NCBI RefSeq assembly: GCF_029869925.1
Contig: NZ_CP118605.1
Location: 4,387,501-4,451,500 of the forward strand
Direction of reading: 5' to 3'
From: Microbulbifer bruguierae
GTDB taxonomy: Bacteria > Pseudomonadota > Gammaproteobacteria > Pseudomonadales > Cellvibrionaceae
Length of the DNA: 64,000 bases
In this document: positions 1-13,840 of the stretch, piece after piece
How positions within the stretch are numbered: the first letter of the stretch is position 1
How the letters are laid out: each line of letters opens with the position of its first letter
Made by a program: the position numbers and the translations under genes
The notes under the pieces: model-generated
Seen by the model: the letters and a program-made list of their open reading frames with translations, nothing else
Databases searched by the model: none
Told to the model about the DNA's origin: nothing

Positions 1-108
1 TTCAAATACATACAACGTGCAGTTGTACTCGCTTATTGTTGTGGAAACATGGCGTAAGTAAGCGTTAGTCAATGCGCGTCCAGTCGTAAGTAGTCGTTTG
101 TGTTGTAT
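1..108 (+). other. 3' end of 16S-23S internal transcribed spacer
   Basis: This stretch lies directly upstream of the 23S 5' end. No tRNA is visible in it. Its last bases (gtgttgtat) can pair with bases just after the 23S 3' end (atacaac), which would form the usual 23S processing stem. Confidence 0.7.
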
Positions 109-2992
<2,884 letters not shown>

Positions 2993-3212
2993 ACAACAGA
3001 GATGGTTACTAACGATTGACTGATCGAATGAGATCAGCGGATTGTGAGCCGAGAGACGCAGTGTTCGATTGATCGACTTGCGGTGTATTACTACAGAATG
3101 TTTTACCGAAGTATTTGGGTTGACTGTTATCGCTAAAAAGCGAGTGCAAACGGACAGTCAAGCGGCAGCGCAGGGCAAAGAGCCCATAAGACCAAGCCAA
3201 CCCAAGCCAGTT
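2993..3212 (+). other. 23S-5S spacer
   Basis: These 220 bases separate the 23S and 5S rRNAs of one operon. I see no tRNA or gene in them. They are presumably removed during rRNA processing. Confidence 0.6.
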
Positions 3213-3331
3213 TGCCTGACGACAATAGAGTTGTGGAACCACCTGATCCCTTGCCGAACTCAGAAGTGAAACGCAACATCGCCGATGGTAGTGTGGGGCT
3301 TCCCCATGTGAGAGTAGGTCATCGTCAGGCT
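3213..3331 (+). rRNA. rrf: 5S ribosomal RNA
   Basis: The sequence begins tgcctgacgac and ends gtcaggctt, so the two ends form the terminal helix. It contains the conserved ccgaactcagaagtgaaacg and cgatggtagtgtgggg segments. Length is about 119 nt, as expected. It is the last gene of the rRNA operon and is followed by a terminator. Confidence 0.96.
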
Positions 3332-3340
3332 TCAAATCCG

Positions 3341-3378
3341 AAAGGCCGTACAGGGAACTGTACGGCCTTTCTTCTTTT
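3341..3378 (+). terminator. rRNA operon terminator
   Basis: A perfect 12 bp stem (aaaggccgtaca / tgtacggccttt) with a short loop is followed by cttctttt, immediately after the 5S gene. Confidence 0.9.
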
Positions 3379-3503
3379 ACGCCTGCCGATGACCAATTTC
3401 GCTGCGCGCAATGGTCATGGTGATTCGAGCCCAAGGCTCTCACCCTCCGGGCTGCCTACGGCAGTCCAAAGCTGCTCGCAGCTTTGTCAGGCATCTAAAA
3501 AAG

Positions 3504-3541
3504 AAAACCCCCGCAGGGAATCCTGCGGGGGTTTTGTTTTT
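3504..3541. terminator. second, bidirectional intrinsic terminator
   Basis: The stem cccccgcagg / cctgcggggg is flanked by an A-rich stretch on the left and a T-rich stretch on the right, so it can act on both strands. It lies between the rRNA operon and the convergent Mut7-C gene. The rest of 3379-3746 holds no gene that I can support. Confidence 0.85.
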
Positions 3542-3746
3542 TGGATACGATGAATTTTTTACTACCTCGCAGCGCAAAGCGCTGCCATGTGAAAGGCCAT
3601 GCACCGAAGGTGCAAAGGCTAGGGCGCCGAAGGCGTCGCCCCGCGATGGCGAGCACCGCTCGCCACCCACTGTAGGTCAGTGTCAGGTTTTATTATTCCC
3701 GAAGCTATATGCAGTGAACATTTGTCCGAAAGCGTAGCGGCTGAGC

Positions 3747-4487
3747 TCATTTTTTCCTTAGCTTCTCAATCAGTCGCTGCATGCGCTCGTAATGACTGCC
3801 TTTCCAATACACCCGGCCGCAATTCTTACAGCAGGCAAAGTCGTTAAATCGTCGACGGCTCTGTTCCGGAACTTTGGACCACACTGCCTGCTTACTCACC
3901 TTTACCAAAGGAGCATTGCAGAAAGTGCAGCGAGAAAAGGGGGCGAAGCTGTTCTGTAGCTGCAATCGCGTAATGATTTCTTCGATCTGATTCAGTGGCT
4001 TGGTGGCGCGAACATAATACGCGTGTGTTAGCGCTCTTCGCTTCAGCAGCTCAATATCCCGAGTCAGCAATATTCGCTGTTGATCGACGGAAATTTTCAC
4101 CAGCTGCTCGTCCGTGCAATGGCCGTAAAATATACAGTCAAAGCCCAACATCCGAAGGTAGCGGGCAAGACGACCAAGGTGGCAGTCCAGGATAAAGCGT
4201 GATTCGCGCAGAGGGTAAGGACGAAGCCGGGTAATACTCGAGATATCCAGTGATTCAAAAAGTGGATAGACACTCACGCGGTCACCATCCTGCGGCCGGT
4301 ACTCGAAATTTACCGATTGGCCGTTTACCAGAACCAAGTCCACTTCTGTGTGCGGTACCCCCAGTGACTCTATCGCGTTCTTGATACTGCCAAGTGCAGC
4401 GAAATCGAAAGAGAAGTTGCGCTGTCTCAGGGGAGGCGCTAAGAAATCATTCAACTCACGATAAAAGCGAAATGTCAGTGTTGGCAC
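3747..4487 (-). CDS. Mut7-C RNase domain protein with N-terminal ubiquitin-like domain
   Basis: The 246 aa product has two parts. Residues 1-85 look like the ubiquitin/ThiS-like Mut7-C ubiquitin domain. From about residue 95 there is a PIN-like Mut7-C RNase domain with the acidic residues expected of the fold (FILDCHLGRLAR, LLTRDIELL). It ends in a zinc ribbon with CTFC near residue 187 and CCKNCG near 220. The family is thought to act as a nuclease, but its bacterial role is unknown. The gene converges on the rRNA operon and looks monocistronic. The start is an ATG at 4487. Domain assignment is from memory of the family; the function is inferred. Confidence 0.85.
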   Translation of the reverse strand: MPTLTFRFYRELNDFLAPPLRQRNFSFDFAALGSIKNAIESLGVPHTEVDLVLVNGQSVNFEYRPQDGDRVSVYPLFESLDISSITRLRPYPLRESRFILDCHLGRLARYLRMLGFDCIFYGHCTDEQLVKISVDQQRILLTRDIELLKRRALTHAYYVRATKPLNQIEEIITRLQLQNSFAPFSRCTFCNAPLVKVSKQAVWSKVPEQSRRRFNDFACCKNCGRVYWKGSHYERMQRLIEKLRKK

Positions 4488-4781
4488 TCGAGCCTTGTCC
4501 GTCGATAACGAGTCAAAGGTCAGTAATTTCGCAAATTTTTATGCTGTGAGTAAGCCAGCGGAGCCGTCAGCGCTGTTTCCCAGTACTATGCAGTGGCGCT
4601 TTGATAGAGTGTAGAAGCCTGGGCCGGGTAGCGTTTGCCAGGATCGTCCAGATCAAGCGAATTATCGCTTCCTGTTTTACTTGTTGCCACACAGGTATTC
4701 CTAGTGCAGCTCATCGCTGTGCGCAATCCGCGTCGGCAGTTGTCGCGTGAAAGCAAATGGGAACATTTTGCTCTGTGAAAC
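4488..4781. other. intergenic stretch without recognisable gene
   Basis: This sequence separates the Mut7-C gene from the tRNA-Leu terminator. Short ORFs here have no RBS or recognisable product. The promoter of the Mut7-C gene presumably lies near 4500, but I see no clear consensus. Confidence 0.4.
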
Positions 4782-4810
4782 AAAAAAAGGCCTGCAATTG
4801 CAGGCCTTTC
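4782..4810 (-). terminator. terminator of tRNA-Leu
   Basis: On the minus strand the stem aaaggcctgcaattgcaggccttt is followed by a T run, directly downstream of the tRNA 3' end. Confidence 0.85.
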
Positions 4811-4815
4811 TTGTT

Positions 4816-4902
4816 TGGTACCAGAGGCCGGACTCGAACCGGCACGCTTTTAAGGGCGGGGGATTTTGAATCCCCTGTGTCTACCAATTTCACCACTCTG
4901 GC
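4816..4902 (-). tRNA. tRNA-Leu (anticodon CAA)
   Basis: On the minus strand the 87 nt sequence begins gccagagtggtgaaattggt and ends ctctggtacca, with an encoded CCA. The acceptor stem pairs fully, with one G:U pair at its end. The anticodon loop ttcaaaa gives CAA, which reads UUG. The long variable arm (class II) and the ggttcgagtcc T loop fit tRNA-Leu. It is a single tRNA with its own promoter and terminator. Confidence 0.96.
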
Positions 4903-4949
4903 AATGGCACGAGGCGAATGCGCTTTCAGGTGCCTCGGCGAGGGTGTTG

Positions 4950-4977
4950 ATTATAGCGATGGCTTGTTAGCGGTCAA
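4950..4977 (-). promoter_or_regulatory. sigma70 promoter of tRNA-Leu
   Basis: On the minus strand TTGACC and TATAAT are separated by 16 bp and lie about 48 bp upstream of the tRNA 5' end. The -10 is a perfect consensus and the -35 matches 5 of 6. Confidence 0.8.
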
Positions 4978-5046
4978 CCAGATTTGGCGAAGTCGACGGA
5001 TTCCGTTACTCTTCGCGCCCGTTCATTGTCCACCTAAACTGATTCC

Positions 5047-6105
5047 ATGCGCCGCCAGGATTTCCATTTCGATCTTCCCGATGAGTTGATTGCCCGCACG
5101 CCCACAAAAGAGCGTCGCGGCAGCCGCCTGTTGTGCCTTGACGGGCCGAGCGGCGAGATTACCCACCGCCAGTTTGCCGACCTGCCAGGTCTATTGTCCC
5201 CCGGGGATCTGTTGGTGTTTAACGACACACGGGTGATTCCGGCGCGACTGTTTGGTCGCAAGGCCAGTGGCGGCAAGCTTGAAATACTGGTTGAGCGGGT
5301 GCTGGATGACCGACGGGTGCTGGCGCATGTGCGTTCTAGCAAGTCTCCCAAACCCGGCAGTGAAATCCTGCTGGAAGACGATACCGCCCTACAGATGATC
5401 GCGCGGCACGATGCACTGTTCGAGCTCGAATTCCCTGAAGAAGGGGTACTGCCAGTTCTGGAGCGCCTCGGGCATATGCCGTTGCCGCCCTATATTGACC
5501 GGCCGGATGACGATACGGACCGCGAACGCTACCAGACCGTTTACAGCCGTAATGCCGGCGCCGTGGCGGCGCCTACCGCAGGATTGCACTTCGATGACGA
5601 GATGCTGGACACGTTGCGTGCAAACGGTGTCGAAACGGCATTTGTGACACTGCATGTGGGTGCGGGAACCTTCCAGCCGGTGCGGGTCGACGATATCCAT
5701 ACCCACAAAATGCACAGCGAGGTCTTGGATGTGTCGGAGGCCGTATGCCAGGCGGTAGCGGAGTGCCGTGCCCGCGGTGGCCGGGTAGTGGCTGTCGGCA
5801 CCACCAGTGTGCGGGCGCTCGAGAGTGCCGCGGCGTCCGGTACACTACAGCCGACGGTTGGGGAAACTGAGATTTTCATCTATCCCGGCTACAAGTTCCG
5901 GGTGGTTGACCGCCTGATTACAAATTTCCACCTGCCGGAATCCACGCTGTTAATGCTGGTGAGCGCATTTGCCGGCTATCGCCATTCGATACATGCCTAT
6001 CACGAGGCGGTGGAAGAGAAATACCGATTCTTTAGCTATGGCGACGCCATGCTGATTGACCGCAATCCCGATGTGGATCCAGCGGAAGTCGGATGCGCTG
6101 AATGA
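5047..6105 (+). CDS. queA: S-adenosylmethionine:tRNA ribosyltransferase-isomerase
   Basis: The 352 aa product has the normal QueA length and family motifs throughout ([14 protein letters not shown] near residue 58, [10 protein letters not shown] near 175, TTSVRALES near 255, [14 protein letters not shown] near 290). QueA transfers the ribosyl moiety of SAM to preQ1 in tRNA to form epoxyqueuosine, the penultimate step of queuosine synthesis, in the cytoplasm. The start is the ATG at 5047. tgt follows 63 bp downstream, the usual queA-tgt order. Confidence 0.96.
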   Translation: MRRQDFHFDLPDELIARTPTKERRGSRLLCLDGPSGEITHRQFADLPGLLSPGDLLVFNDTRVIPARLFGRKASGGKLEILVERVLDDRRVLAHVRSSKSPKPGSEILLEDDTALQMIARHDALFELEFPEEGVLPVLERLGHMPLPPYIDRPDDDTDRERYQTVYSRNAGAVAAPTAGLHFDDEMLDTLRANGVETAFVTLHVGAGTFQPVRVDDIHTHKMHSEVLDVSEAVCQAVAECRARGGRVVAVGTTSVRALESAAASGTLQPTVGETEIFIYPGYKFRVVDRLITNFHLPESTLLMLVSAFAGYRHSIHAYHEAVEEKYRFFSYGDAMLIDRNPDVDPAEVGCAE

Positions 6106-6114
6106 TGTGCTTAA

Positions 6115-7302
<1,188 letters not shown>

Positions 7303-7319
7303 ACCACGGGGTGGCGCAT

Positions 7320-7347
7320 TTGTTCCGACTTTTTATCCCCGTATAAT
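7320..7347 (+). promoter_or_regulatory. putative promoter of secDF
   Basis: A perfect TATAAT at 7342-7347 is preceded by TTGTTC (weak -35) at 16 bp spacing. It lies in the 203 bp gap between tgt and secD and could drive secDF separately from queA-tgt. Confidence 0.45.
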
Positions 7348-7505
7348 CAGCCACCGTCTTTTGTCCCCGGTATCTGGCCGGCGCGCAGTCAATCCGGCTG
7401 GCGCGGCTGCTATCCGGCCTTGTAAAGATAAGAGTTAGCCCGCATATCCACGGATATCGCTAAAAACGAGCCCGCCCAGCGGGCCATTCCAACAATGAGA
7501 GCAGC

Positions 7506-9371
7506 ATGAATCGCTATCCCCTCTGGAAATATCTCCTGATCCTGATTATCACCGGATTGGGACTGCTGTATGCAGCCCCCAATCTGTACCGTCCCGACCC
7601 TGCCGTCCAGATCTCCGGTCAATCGAGCTCCCTGAAGATCGATCAGGGTGTACTGAGCCGTGCCGAAAAGGCGCTGAACGAGGCGGGAATTGAGTACTTC
7701 GGTGGAGAAGTTCAGGAAAAAGCGGTACTGCTGCGCCTGAAGTCCCTTGAGGAGCAGCTGCCGGCCAAGCGCGCCATTCAGGAGTCTCTGGGGCACAGTG
7801 ACTATGTGGTGGCGTTGAATCTGGCTCCCACTACACCGGAGTGGCTCAGCAGAATGGGGGCGAGCCCGATGAAGCTTGGTCTCGATCTTGCCGGTGGGGT
7901 GCACTTCCTGATGGAAGTGGATACCAACTCCATCGTAAAGGCCAATATGGATGGCTACGTCTCTGAGGTGAAATCCAAGCTGCGTACCGCCAAGGCTCGC
8001 TACCGCAGTGTTGATCTGGTAGATGACCGGGAAATCGTCGCCCGTTTCCGTGATGAAGAGTTGCGCACTTTGGGGATGCGCACACTGCGTAAAGAGTTTC
8101 CTACATTGCTTCTCACTGAAGCGGGAAGCGGCAGTAACCTGGAAATCCACATAACTCTTGCAGATCAGGAAATCAAGCAGCTCGAAGATTACGCGGTCTC
8201 CCAAAACCTTACCACCCTGCGTAACCGGGTAAATGAACTGGGGGTCGCCGAACCAATTGTTCAGCGTCAGGGCCGCAACCGCATCGTGGTGGAATTGCCT
8301 GGTGTACAGGATACAGCGGAAGCCAAGCGAATCATCGGCAAGACCGCCAACCTGGAATTCCGGATGGCGGCCGAGCCCGATGCACTGGCCAATAGCAAGG
8401 AATACTTCGAGTATCGCGATGAGCGTGATCGTGCGACTCGCGGCGGCGCTTGGCTGGAACGAAAGGTGATTATTGCCGGCGAACGGGTAACCAATGCTCG
8501 GGTTGGCTACGATGAAAACGGCATGCCGCAGGTAAACATTACCCTCGATTCCCGCGGTGGTGAAATGATGCACCGTGCGACCTGGAAGAATGTGGGTCGT
8601 CTTATGGGCACGCTGTTTGTAGAAAGCCGCTTTACCCCGGAAAAACAGCTGGATGCCGAGGGTAATGAAGTCATTGTGCAGAAACGTGTCGATGACAAAA
8701 AAATCATCAGTCTGGCCACCGTATTGAACCCTCTGGGTAAACAATTCCGCACTACGGGCCTGGAGGCGGCGGAAGCGCAAGAGCTGGCGCTGCTGCTCCG
8801 CTCTGGTGCGCTGGCCGCACCTATGTATTTCGTCGAAGAACGGGTTATTGGCCCCTCTCTCGGCGCAGACAATATTGAGGTTGGCGTCACTTCGGTACAG
8901 ATCGGTCTGCTGGCTGTGGTGATCTGTATGCTGGTGTTCTACCGGGTGTTCGGTCTCGCTGCCAATATTGCACTGGCGGTCAACCTGGTACTGCTGGTGG
9001 CGGTGATGTCCATTCTCGGGGCGACTCTCACCCTGCCGGGTATTGCCGGTATGGTGCTGACGATCGGCATGGCGGTGGACGCCAACGTACTCATTTTCTC
9101 CCGGATCAGGGAGGAGTTACGCAATGGGCTGCCGCCTCAATCCGCCATCAATGCGGGTTTTGACAACGCCTACAGTGCGATCGTTGACGCTAATATCACA
9201 ACCCTGATTGTGGCAGTGATTCTTTACGCAATCGGCTCCGGTCCGGTGCAGGGCTTTGCTGTTACGCTGTCGATCGGGATTTTGACGTCCATGTTCAGCG
9301 CGATCATGGGTACCCGGGCATTGATCAACTTGTTCTACGGCGGTCGCCGCGTGCAGAAACTCTGGATTTAA
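7506..9371 (+). CDS. secD: protein translocase subunit SecD
   Basis: The 621 aa inner-membrane protein works with SecF to use the proton-motive force in late steps of Sec-dependent export. An N-terminal membrane segment (residues 9-26) is followed by the large periplasmic P1 region, which contains KLGLDLAGGVHFLMEV near residue 122. The C-terminal half holds five membrane segments with the conserved GMAVDANVLIFSRIREEL near residue 518. The start is ATG 7506. secF lies 10 bp downstream, an obvious operon. Confidence 0.97.
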   Translation: MNRYPLWKYLLILIITGLGLLYAAPNLYRPDPAVQISGQSSSLKIDQGVLSRAEKALNEAGIEYFGGEVQEKAVLLRLKSLEEQLPAKRAIQESLGHSDYVVALNLAPTTPEWLSRMGASPMKLGLDLAGGVHFLMEVDTNSIVKANMDGYVSEVKSKLRTAKARYRSVDLVDDREIVARFRDEELRTLGMRTLRKEFPTLLLTEAGSGSNLEIHITLADQEIKQLEDYAVSQNLTTLRNRVNELGVAEPIVQRQGRNRIVVELPGVQDTAEAKRIIGKTANLEFRMAAEPDALANSKEYFEYRDERDRATRGGAWLERKVIIAGERVTNARVGYDENGMPQVNITLDSRGGEMMHRATWKNVGRLMGTLFVESRFTPEKQLDAEGNEVIVQKRVDDKKIISLATVLNPLGKQFRTTGLEAAEAQELALLLRSGALAAPMYFVEERVIGPSLGADNIEVGVTSVQIGLLAVVICMLVFYRVFGLAANIALAVNLVLLVAVMSILGATLTLPGIAGMVLTIGMAVDANVLIFSRIREELRNGLPPQSAINAGFDNAYSAIVDANITTLIVAVILYAIGSGPVQGFAVTLSIGILTSMFSAIMGTRALINLFYGGRRVQKLWI

Positions 9372-9381
9372 GGGGACGGTG

Positions 9382-10383
9382 ATGAGTAATAGCAAAGAAG
9401 AAAACGGAAAAATCACCGAGTATATGGGCAAGCGCGTGTACGATTTCATGCGTTGGCGCAAACTGGCTGCGGCCATATCCATTGCGTTGGTGGTGGCATC
9501 TCTGATTGCGCTGGCAGTGAATGGCCTGAAGCTGGGGCTCGATTTTACCGGCGGTACCCAGATCGAAGTGGGCTATGAGAAGGCGCCGAAGATAGAGGAC
9601 GTACGCGATCAGCTGGATGAAGCCGGCTTTACCGGCGCAGCAGTGGTGCGCTTCGGTTCCGACAGCGAGCTGCTGATCAAGCTACCTCCGGAGATTGCGG
9701 AAAAGCAGGCTGCGCAGAACGCCCGCGAAGCTGAGGCCAACGATTCCATTGGCGATAAAGTGGTTGCCGCGCTGCGCCAGCACACTGACGGCCGTGTCGA
9801 TCTGCGCCGGGTAGAAATGGTTGGTCCGCAGATTGGTGAAGAGCTGCGCGACGACGGTGGTCTGGGCATGCTGTTTGCCCTGGTGGTGGTGATGGCCTAT
9901 GTGGCACTGCGTTTCCAGTACAAGTTCGCCGTTGGTGCGGTGGTAGCGCTGATTCACGATGTGATCATCGTGCTCGGCTTCTTTGCCATTCTGCGCCTGG
10001 ATTTCGATCTTACGGTACTGGCAGCGGTGTTGGCGGTTATTGGTTACTCGATCAACGACACCATTGTGGTATATGACCGGGTGCGTGAGAATTTCCGCAA
10101 AGTGCGTCAGGCTTCCCCGGAGGAGGTGATCAATATTTCCATGAGCCAGACCCTGAGTCGAACCTTCATGACCTCATTCACCACCTTGCTGGTCCTTTGG
10201 GCACTGCAATTCTTTGGTGGCGAGCTGATTCACAATTTCTCTTTGGCGCTGATTATCGGTGTGGTAATCGGTACCTTCTCCTCGGTATATGTGGCTGCGA
10301 ATCTGCTGATGGCCATGAAAGTTTCCAAGGAAGATCTGATGCCGCCTGTCAGGGAAGGCTCGGAGCTGGATGAGATGCCCTGA
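9382..10383 (+). CDS. secF: protein translocase subunit SecF
   Basis: The 333 aa membrane partner of SecD carries the family signature GLDFTGGTQIEV near residue 52 and the GYSINDTIVVYDRVREN motif near 215, in a six-segment RND-type topology. I chose ATG 9382 over the in-frame GTG at 9379 because AGGGG sits 6 bases before it. A strong terminator follows 20 bp after the stop, so the operon ends here. Confidence 0.96.
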   Translation: MSNSKEENGKITEYMGKRVYDFMRWRKLAAAISIALVVASLIALAVNGLKLGLDFTGGTQIEVGYEKAPKIEDVRDQLDEAGFTGAAVVRFGSDSELLIKLPPEIAEKQAAQNAREAEANDSIGDKVVAALRQHTDGRVDLRRVEMVGPQIGEELRDDGGLGMLFALVVVMAYVALRFQYKFAVGAVVALIHDVIIVLGFFAILRLDFDLTVLAAVLAVIGYSINDTIVVYDRVRENFRKVRQASPEEVINISMSQTLSRTFMTSFTTLLVLWALQFFGGELIHNFSLALIIGVVIGTFSSVYVAANLLMAMKVSKEDLMPPVREGSELDEMP

Positions 10384-10402
10384 CCTAAAGGTCAGCTTCA
10401 AA

Positions 10403-10439
10403 GACATAAAAAAGGCGGGGTAACCCGCCTTTTTTATGT
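10403..10439. terminator. bidirectional terminator after secF
   Basis: The stem aaaaaaggcgggg / cccgccttttttat is flanked by gacata and tatgtc and has a long T tract. It is symmetric, so it can also stop transcription arriving from the minus-strand gene at 10615. Confidence 0.9.
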
Positions 10440-10614
10440 CCGCGATACATCATTGTGTCTGCTTTACATTCCCGGGAAGCGCGCTGCCTCTCCGGTCTGT
10501 CTGCAAGGTCAGGTATTCCGCAAATTCCTGTGGGCAGGGCCACCGGCAACCGATATCGGAAGAGGGTGCGCTTTCGCGGAGACCGGGATCTCGTACTGAT
10601 CGCAATGGCGGCGA

Positions 10615-10812
10615 TCAGGCGCGGGGCTTCTTGCCCAGCGTGATGTGCTTGGGGCCGGAAGTGTTTGTCTGGCCACTGACGCCCTTGGGAATTTGTTCGA
10701 TTTTTCCACCATTAGCGAGAAAGGCCTGTACCTGGGCTTCAATGGTTTCCCGTGACTCGCCGGAAACGGTTTCCTTACTGCGCTTGCTTGCGCCCGATGC
10801 TTTCTTGGCCAC
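10615..10812 (-). CDS. small SutA-like protein
   Basis: The 65 aa product is basic at both ends. Its central segment IEAQVQAFLANGGKIEQIP resembles the C-terminal part of the Pseudomonas RNA-polymerase-binding protein SutA (FLxxGGKxxEI). The acidic N-terminal tail of SutA is absent. The start is a GTG at 10812; an in-frame stop lies six codons upstream. Similar short proteins occur widely in gammaproteobacteria. The resemblance is from memory, and the role in transcription is only a suggestion. Confidence 0.6.
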   Translation of the reverse strand: MAKKASGASKRSKETVSGESRETIEAQVQAFLANGGKIEQIPKGVSGQTNTSGPKHITLGKKPRA

Positions 10813-10905
10813 TACTTTGTCCGTTTTTTATGTGTGAGCGGCAGATATTATCGCAATCTGTGCAAAAAATCACCCATTGCGTATTGGCGGGCTTACAGAG
10901 CTGTG

Positions 10906-11847
10906 CTAATGAGTGACCCTTTTATTATTGCTGGTGAAGTAGCGAGCCAGGTAGCGGGCGTAATTGATGCCGTTGTCACTTACGTAGGTGCCGCTGGCTC
11001 CCTCTCCGCCTGACCAAGCGTGGCCTACACCGTCCAGCCATACCATGGCAACACGCCCCTCCTGCCACAGGCTTTGCGTAGCGCTGCGGGTACCCTCCCG
11101 ATAAATCGTGGTTTCTGGCTCGGAAGTGACGCCGTAGACACTAGCCAGGCCCTCGGCATTCTGGCGGTTGTAGCATTGGTCGACGGTCGAGTCCTCAGTA
11201 CCGTGTGCAATGGCAGTAATCTGGGTGCTGAAGTGGTCGGCATGTGTGCTAGCGTAGCTGTTGCAGCGGCTGGCGACATCTGCGGCTTCGCAATGGCGAA
11301 TCGCTCCTGCGGGACTGGTGCCGATGCTCGGCCCCGCGCTGATCCCCATACCGGCAAATATATCTGGTGCGATGCAGGCGGTGGTGTTGGCAAATACCGC
11401 ACCGGACGAGAGTCCGGCAATATACACTTGGCTTGGGTCGATCTTGCGATCCGGATCACTGCTCATTGAGCTGGCCAGGTCGACCAGGTTCTTGTAGTCC
11501 CCCGCGGAGCGGGATCTTTCCCCCTCCCAGTAAGACCAGCAGCTAAAGCCCGCCTTGTGCATGGCCTCGGGCACGGCGATGACCATGCCGTATTCTTCCG
11601 CCACATCTTCCAGGTTGGCGCCGAGATAAGCGTCGATGGACTGCACGCATCCATGCAGTAGTAGCAGCAGTGATTTGCCACTGCCGATCGGGGAGACGGT
11701 ATCGGGGGTATAGACGTGGACCTTATCGAACCCGGCGATAGCGACATTTTGCTGCCAGTTTCCAGCATGTGCGGCGGCGCCGCCCTGGAGTAAAAACAGG
11801 CCGAAGATGCCCTGGCGCAACTGCCGGCCGAGTCTGCTATTCATCAT
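10906..11847 (-). CDS. exported PHB-depolymerase family esterase
   Basis: A 313 aa alpha/beta-hydrolase of the extracellular PHB depolymerase/LpqC type. The first 25 residues from the chosen ATG (11847; alternative 11844) form a signal peptide ending AAAHA. The nucleophile elbow is GLSSG, the oxyanion region LLHGC, the acid is probably the Asp in HGTEDSTVD, and the catalytic His lies in GVGHAWSGG. The reading frame stays open 29 codons upstream, but that part looks non-coding. Substrate could be polyhydroxyalkanoate oligomers or feruloyl/acetyl esters of polysaccharides; the sequence does not decide. No operon partner is apparent. Confidence 0.85.
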   Translation of the reverse strand: MMNSRLGRQLRQGIFGLFLLQGGAAAHAGNWQQNVAIAGFDKVHVYTPDTVSPIGSGKSLLLLLHGCVQSIDAYLGANLEDVAEEYGMVIAVPEAMHKAGFSCWSYWEGERSRSAGDYKNLVDLASSMSSDPDRKIDPSQVYIAGLSSGAVFANTTACIAPDIFAGMGISAGPSIGTSPAGAIRHCEAADVASRCNSYASTHADHFSTQITAIAHGTEDSTVDQCYNRQNAEGLASVYGVTSEPETTIYREGTRSATQSLWQEGRVAMVWLDGVGHAWSGGEGASGTYVSDNGINYARYLARYFTSNNKRVTH

Positions 11848-12002
11848 TGCTTTCACCGTTATTGTTCTTGTCGATATTGTTGTGGCCAGTCGCCCCAGCC
11901 TAACGGTGTGGTTTTGCAGTGTGTATGCGACCAAAGTTGTATTTGTCTGTGCTGACGACCGCGGTGTGTAGGGCTATAGCAGCGAGGATACCTCCGGAAA
12001 GG

Positions 12003-12716
12003 TTATTTCTCCGGGGAGTTTTCATCCTCCCCGGCAGTATCTTCCAATTCGTCGTTTTCCTCGGGAATGACTGCAGCCATCGGCCAGCCCCCCATATCGC
12101 GCCAGCGATTGACGATACCGCAGAACAGTTCCGCGGTTTTCTCGGCATCGTATTCCGCAGAGTGGGCGCTGCTGTTATCGAATGGAATACCGGCGACCTG
12201 GCAGGCTCTGGCGAGCACGGTCTGGCCGTAGGCGAGTCCGGCCAGGGTTGCGGTATCGAAACAGGAGAAGGGGTGGAAAGGGTTGCGCTTGATCCCGCAG
12301 CGGTTCACGGCCGCATTGATGAACCCCAAGTCAAAATGGGCATTGTGGGCGACCATGATGGCGCGGGTACAGCTGTGGTTTTTTATTGCACTGCGGATTT
12401 TGCGAAACATCTCCGGCAGAGCGATTTCCTCAGGCCAGGCATCGCGATCGGGGGATTCCAGGTCGATACCGATAAAATCCAGCGCGGACTGCTCAATATT
12501 GGCGCCTTCAAAGGGTTCGATATGGAAGCTGTGGGTCTCCTCCGGGTACAGGGTGCCTTCCTCATCCATGTTCAGGATCACGGCGGCAACTTCGAGCAGG
12601 GCGTCAGTGCGCGAGTTGAAGCCCGCGCTTTCGAGATCGAGCACCACGGGGAGAAAACCACGGAATCGCTGTGCCAATAAACTCTTGGGGCCGGTGGGCG
12701 CTTCTGCTGGGGTCAC
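12003..12716 (-). CDS. rnt: ribonuclease T
   Basis: A 237 aa DEDDh 3'-5' exoribonuclease that trims the 3' ends of tRNA and other stable RNAs. Catalytic residues are visible as [10 protein letters not shown] (DxE), AHNAHFD and [11 protein letters not shown] chose GTG 12716 because AGGA lies 6 bases upstream. The frame is open to a TTG at 12770, which would give 255 aa. The acidic C-terminal tail makes it somewhat longer than E. coli RNase T (215 aa). It follows pyrC by about 90 bases on the same strand, as in Pseudomonas. Confidence 0.93.
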   Translation of the reverse strand: MTPAEAPTGPKSLLAQRFRGFLPVVLDLESAGFNSRTDALLEVAAVILNMDEEGTLYPEETHSFHIEPFEGANIEQSALDFIGIDLESPDRDAWPEEIALPEMFRKIRSAIKNHSCTRAIMVAHNAHFDLGFINAAVNRCGIKRNPFHPFSCFDTATLAGLAYGQTVLARACQVAGIPFDNSSAHSAEYDAEKTAELFCGIVNRWRDMGGWPMAAVIPEENDELEDTAGEDENSPEK

Positions 12717-12802
12717 GGGGGTTCCTGGTTGTTGTCTTCGAAAGTCGATAATTGGATAAACTGCAGGCAAGCCTGTGGTTGCCCGCAGTAGGGTACTGCA
12801 AC

Positions 12803-13840
12803 TCAGGCGAGTCGCCAGTTAAGCGTTTCTCCCGCCGCCAGCGGAATCAGTGACTCGTTGCCCATCTGCAGGCCAGAAGGTAGGGTCCAGGGCTCGCGCA
12901 CCAGGGTGATGGTATCGGTATTGCGCGGTAATTCGTAGAAGTCCGGGCCAAACTCACTGGCGAACCCCTCTAGTTTCTCGAGTTTACCGGCGCGTTCGAA
13001 AGCTTCTGCATAAAGCTCAATGGCGCTGAAAGCGGTGTAACAACCAGCGCAGCCACAGGCGGTTTCCTTTTTGCCCTGGGCGTGCGGTGCGGAATCGGTT
13101 CCGAGGAAAAACTTCGGGCTGCCGCTGGTGGCGGCTTCGATCAACGCATTCTGGTGGTAGCCGCGCTTCAGGATTGGCAGGCAATAGTAGTGGGGGCGTA
13201 TGCCTCCGACCAGCATATGGTTGCGGTTGTAGAGCAGGTGGTGCGCGGTGATGGTGGCGGCAACACCTTCTCGGGCCTGACCGACGAACTCTGCCGCATG
13301 CGCGGTGGTGATATGTTCGAGCACTACTTTCAGGGTCGGGAAGTCCTCGACGACACGCCCGAGAATCTGTTCGATGAAAATTCGTTCGCGATCAAAGATG
13401 TCGATATCGCTGGTTGTCACTTCGCCGTGCAGTAGCAGTTTCATGCCGCAGGTCTGCATGGCTTCAAGCGCCGGATAAATGTTGTTGATATCCGTCACAC
13501 CGGAATCGGAATTGGTGGTGGCGCCGGCCGGGTAAAGCTTGGCGGCGACGACGCCGGCAGCCTGGGCTTCACGCACCATCTCAGGAGTCGTGTTGTCGGT
13601 GAGATAGATCACCATCAGAGGCGTAAATTGAAGGCCCGCCGGTACCTCCGCCTGAATGCGGGTTTTGTACGCTAGCGCATCCTCCGCGTTCACCACCGGG
13701 GGGACCAGATTGGGCATGATGATGGCGCGGCGGAACTGGCGGGCGGCATCGCCGACGGTACGTGCCAGGGCTGCGCCGTCACGCAGGTGGATATGCCAGT
13801 CATCTGGCGCGCGCAGGGTAATTTGCTGCTTGGGGTTCAC
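12803..13840 (-). CDS. pyrC: dihydroorotase (type II)
   Basis: The 345 aa enzyme cyclises N-carbamoyl-aspartate to dihydroorotate in pyrimidine synthesis. Zinc and catalytic residues are evident: [10 protein letters not shown] near residue 14, the carboxylated Lys in [12 protein letters not shown] near 100, LLLHGEV near 137, LEHITT near 175 and GTDSAPH near 248. Length and start (ATG 13840) fit the family. It probably forms an operon with rnt. Confidence 0.97.
   Translation of the reverse strand: MNPKQQITLRAPDDWHIHLRDGAALARTVGDAARQFRRAIIMPNLVPPVVNAEDALAYKTRIQAEVPAGLQFTPLMVIYLTDNTTPEMVREAQAAGVVAAKLYPAGATTNSDSGVTDINNIYPALEAMQTCGMKLLLHGEVTTSDIDIFDRERIFIEQILGRVVEDFPTLKVVLEHITTAHAAEFVGQAREGVAATITAHHLLYNRNHMLVGGIRPHYYCLPILKRGYHQNALIEAATSGSPKFFLGTDSAPHAQGKKETACGCAGCYTAFSAIELYAEAFERAGKLEKLEGFASEFGPDFYELPRNTDTITLVREPWTLPSGLQMGNESLIPLAAGETLNWRLA

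Noticed and set aside
4711..5089. ORFs overlapping the tRNA-Leu gene on both strands
   Set aside because: They translate the tRNA and its terminator; such tRNA-derived ORFs are common artefacts.
7410..8780. 456 aa minus-strand ORF over secD
   Set aside because: Antisense shadow of secD with no recognisable domain and no start signal.
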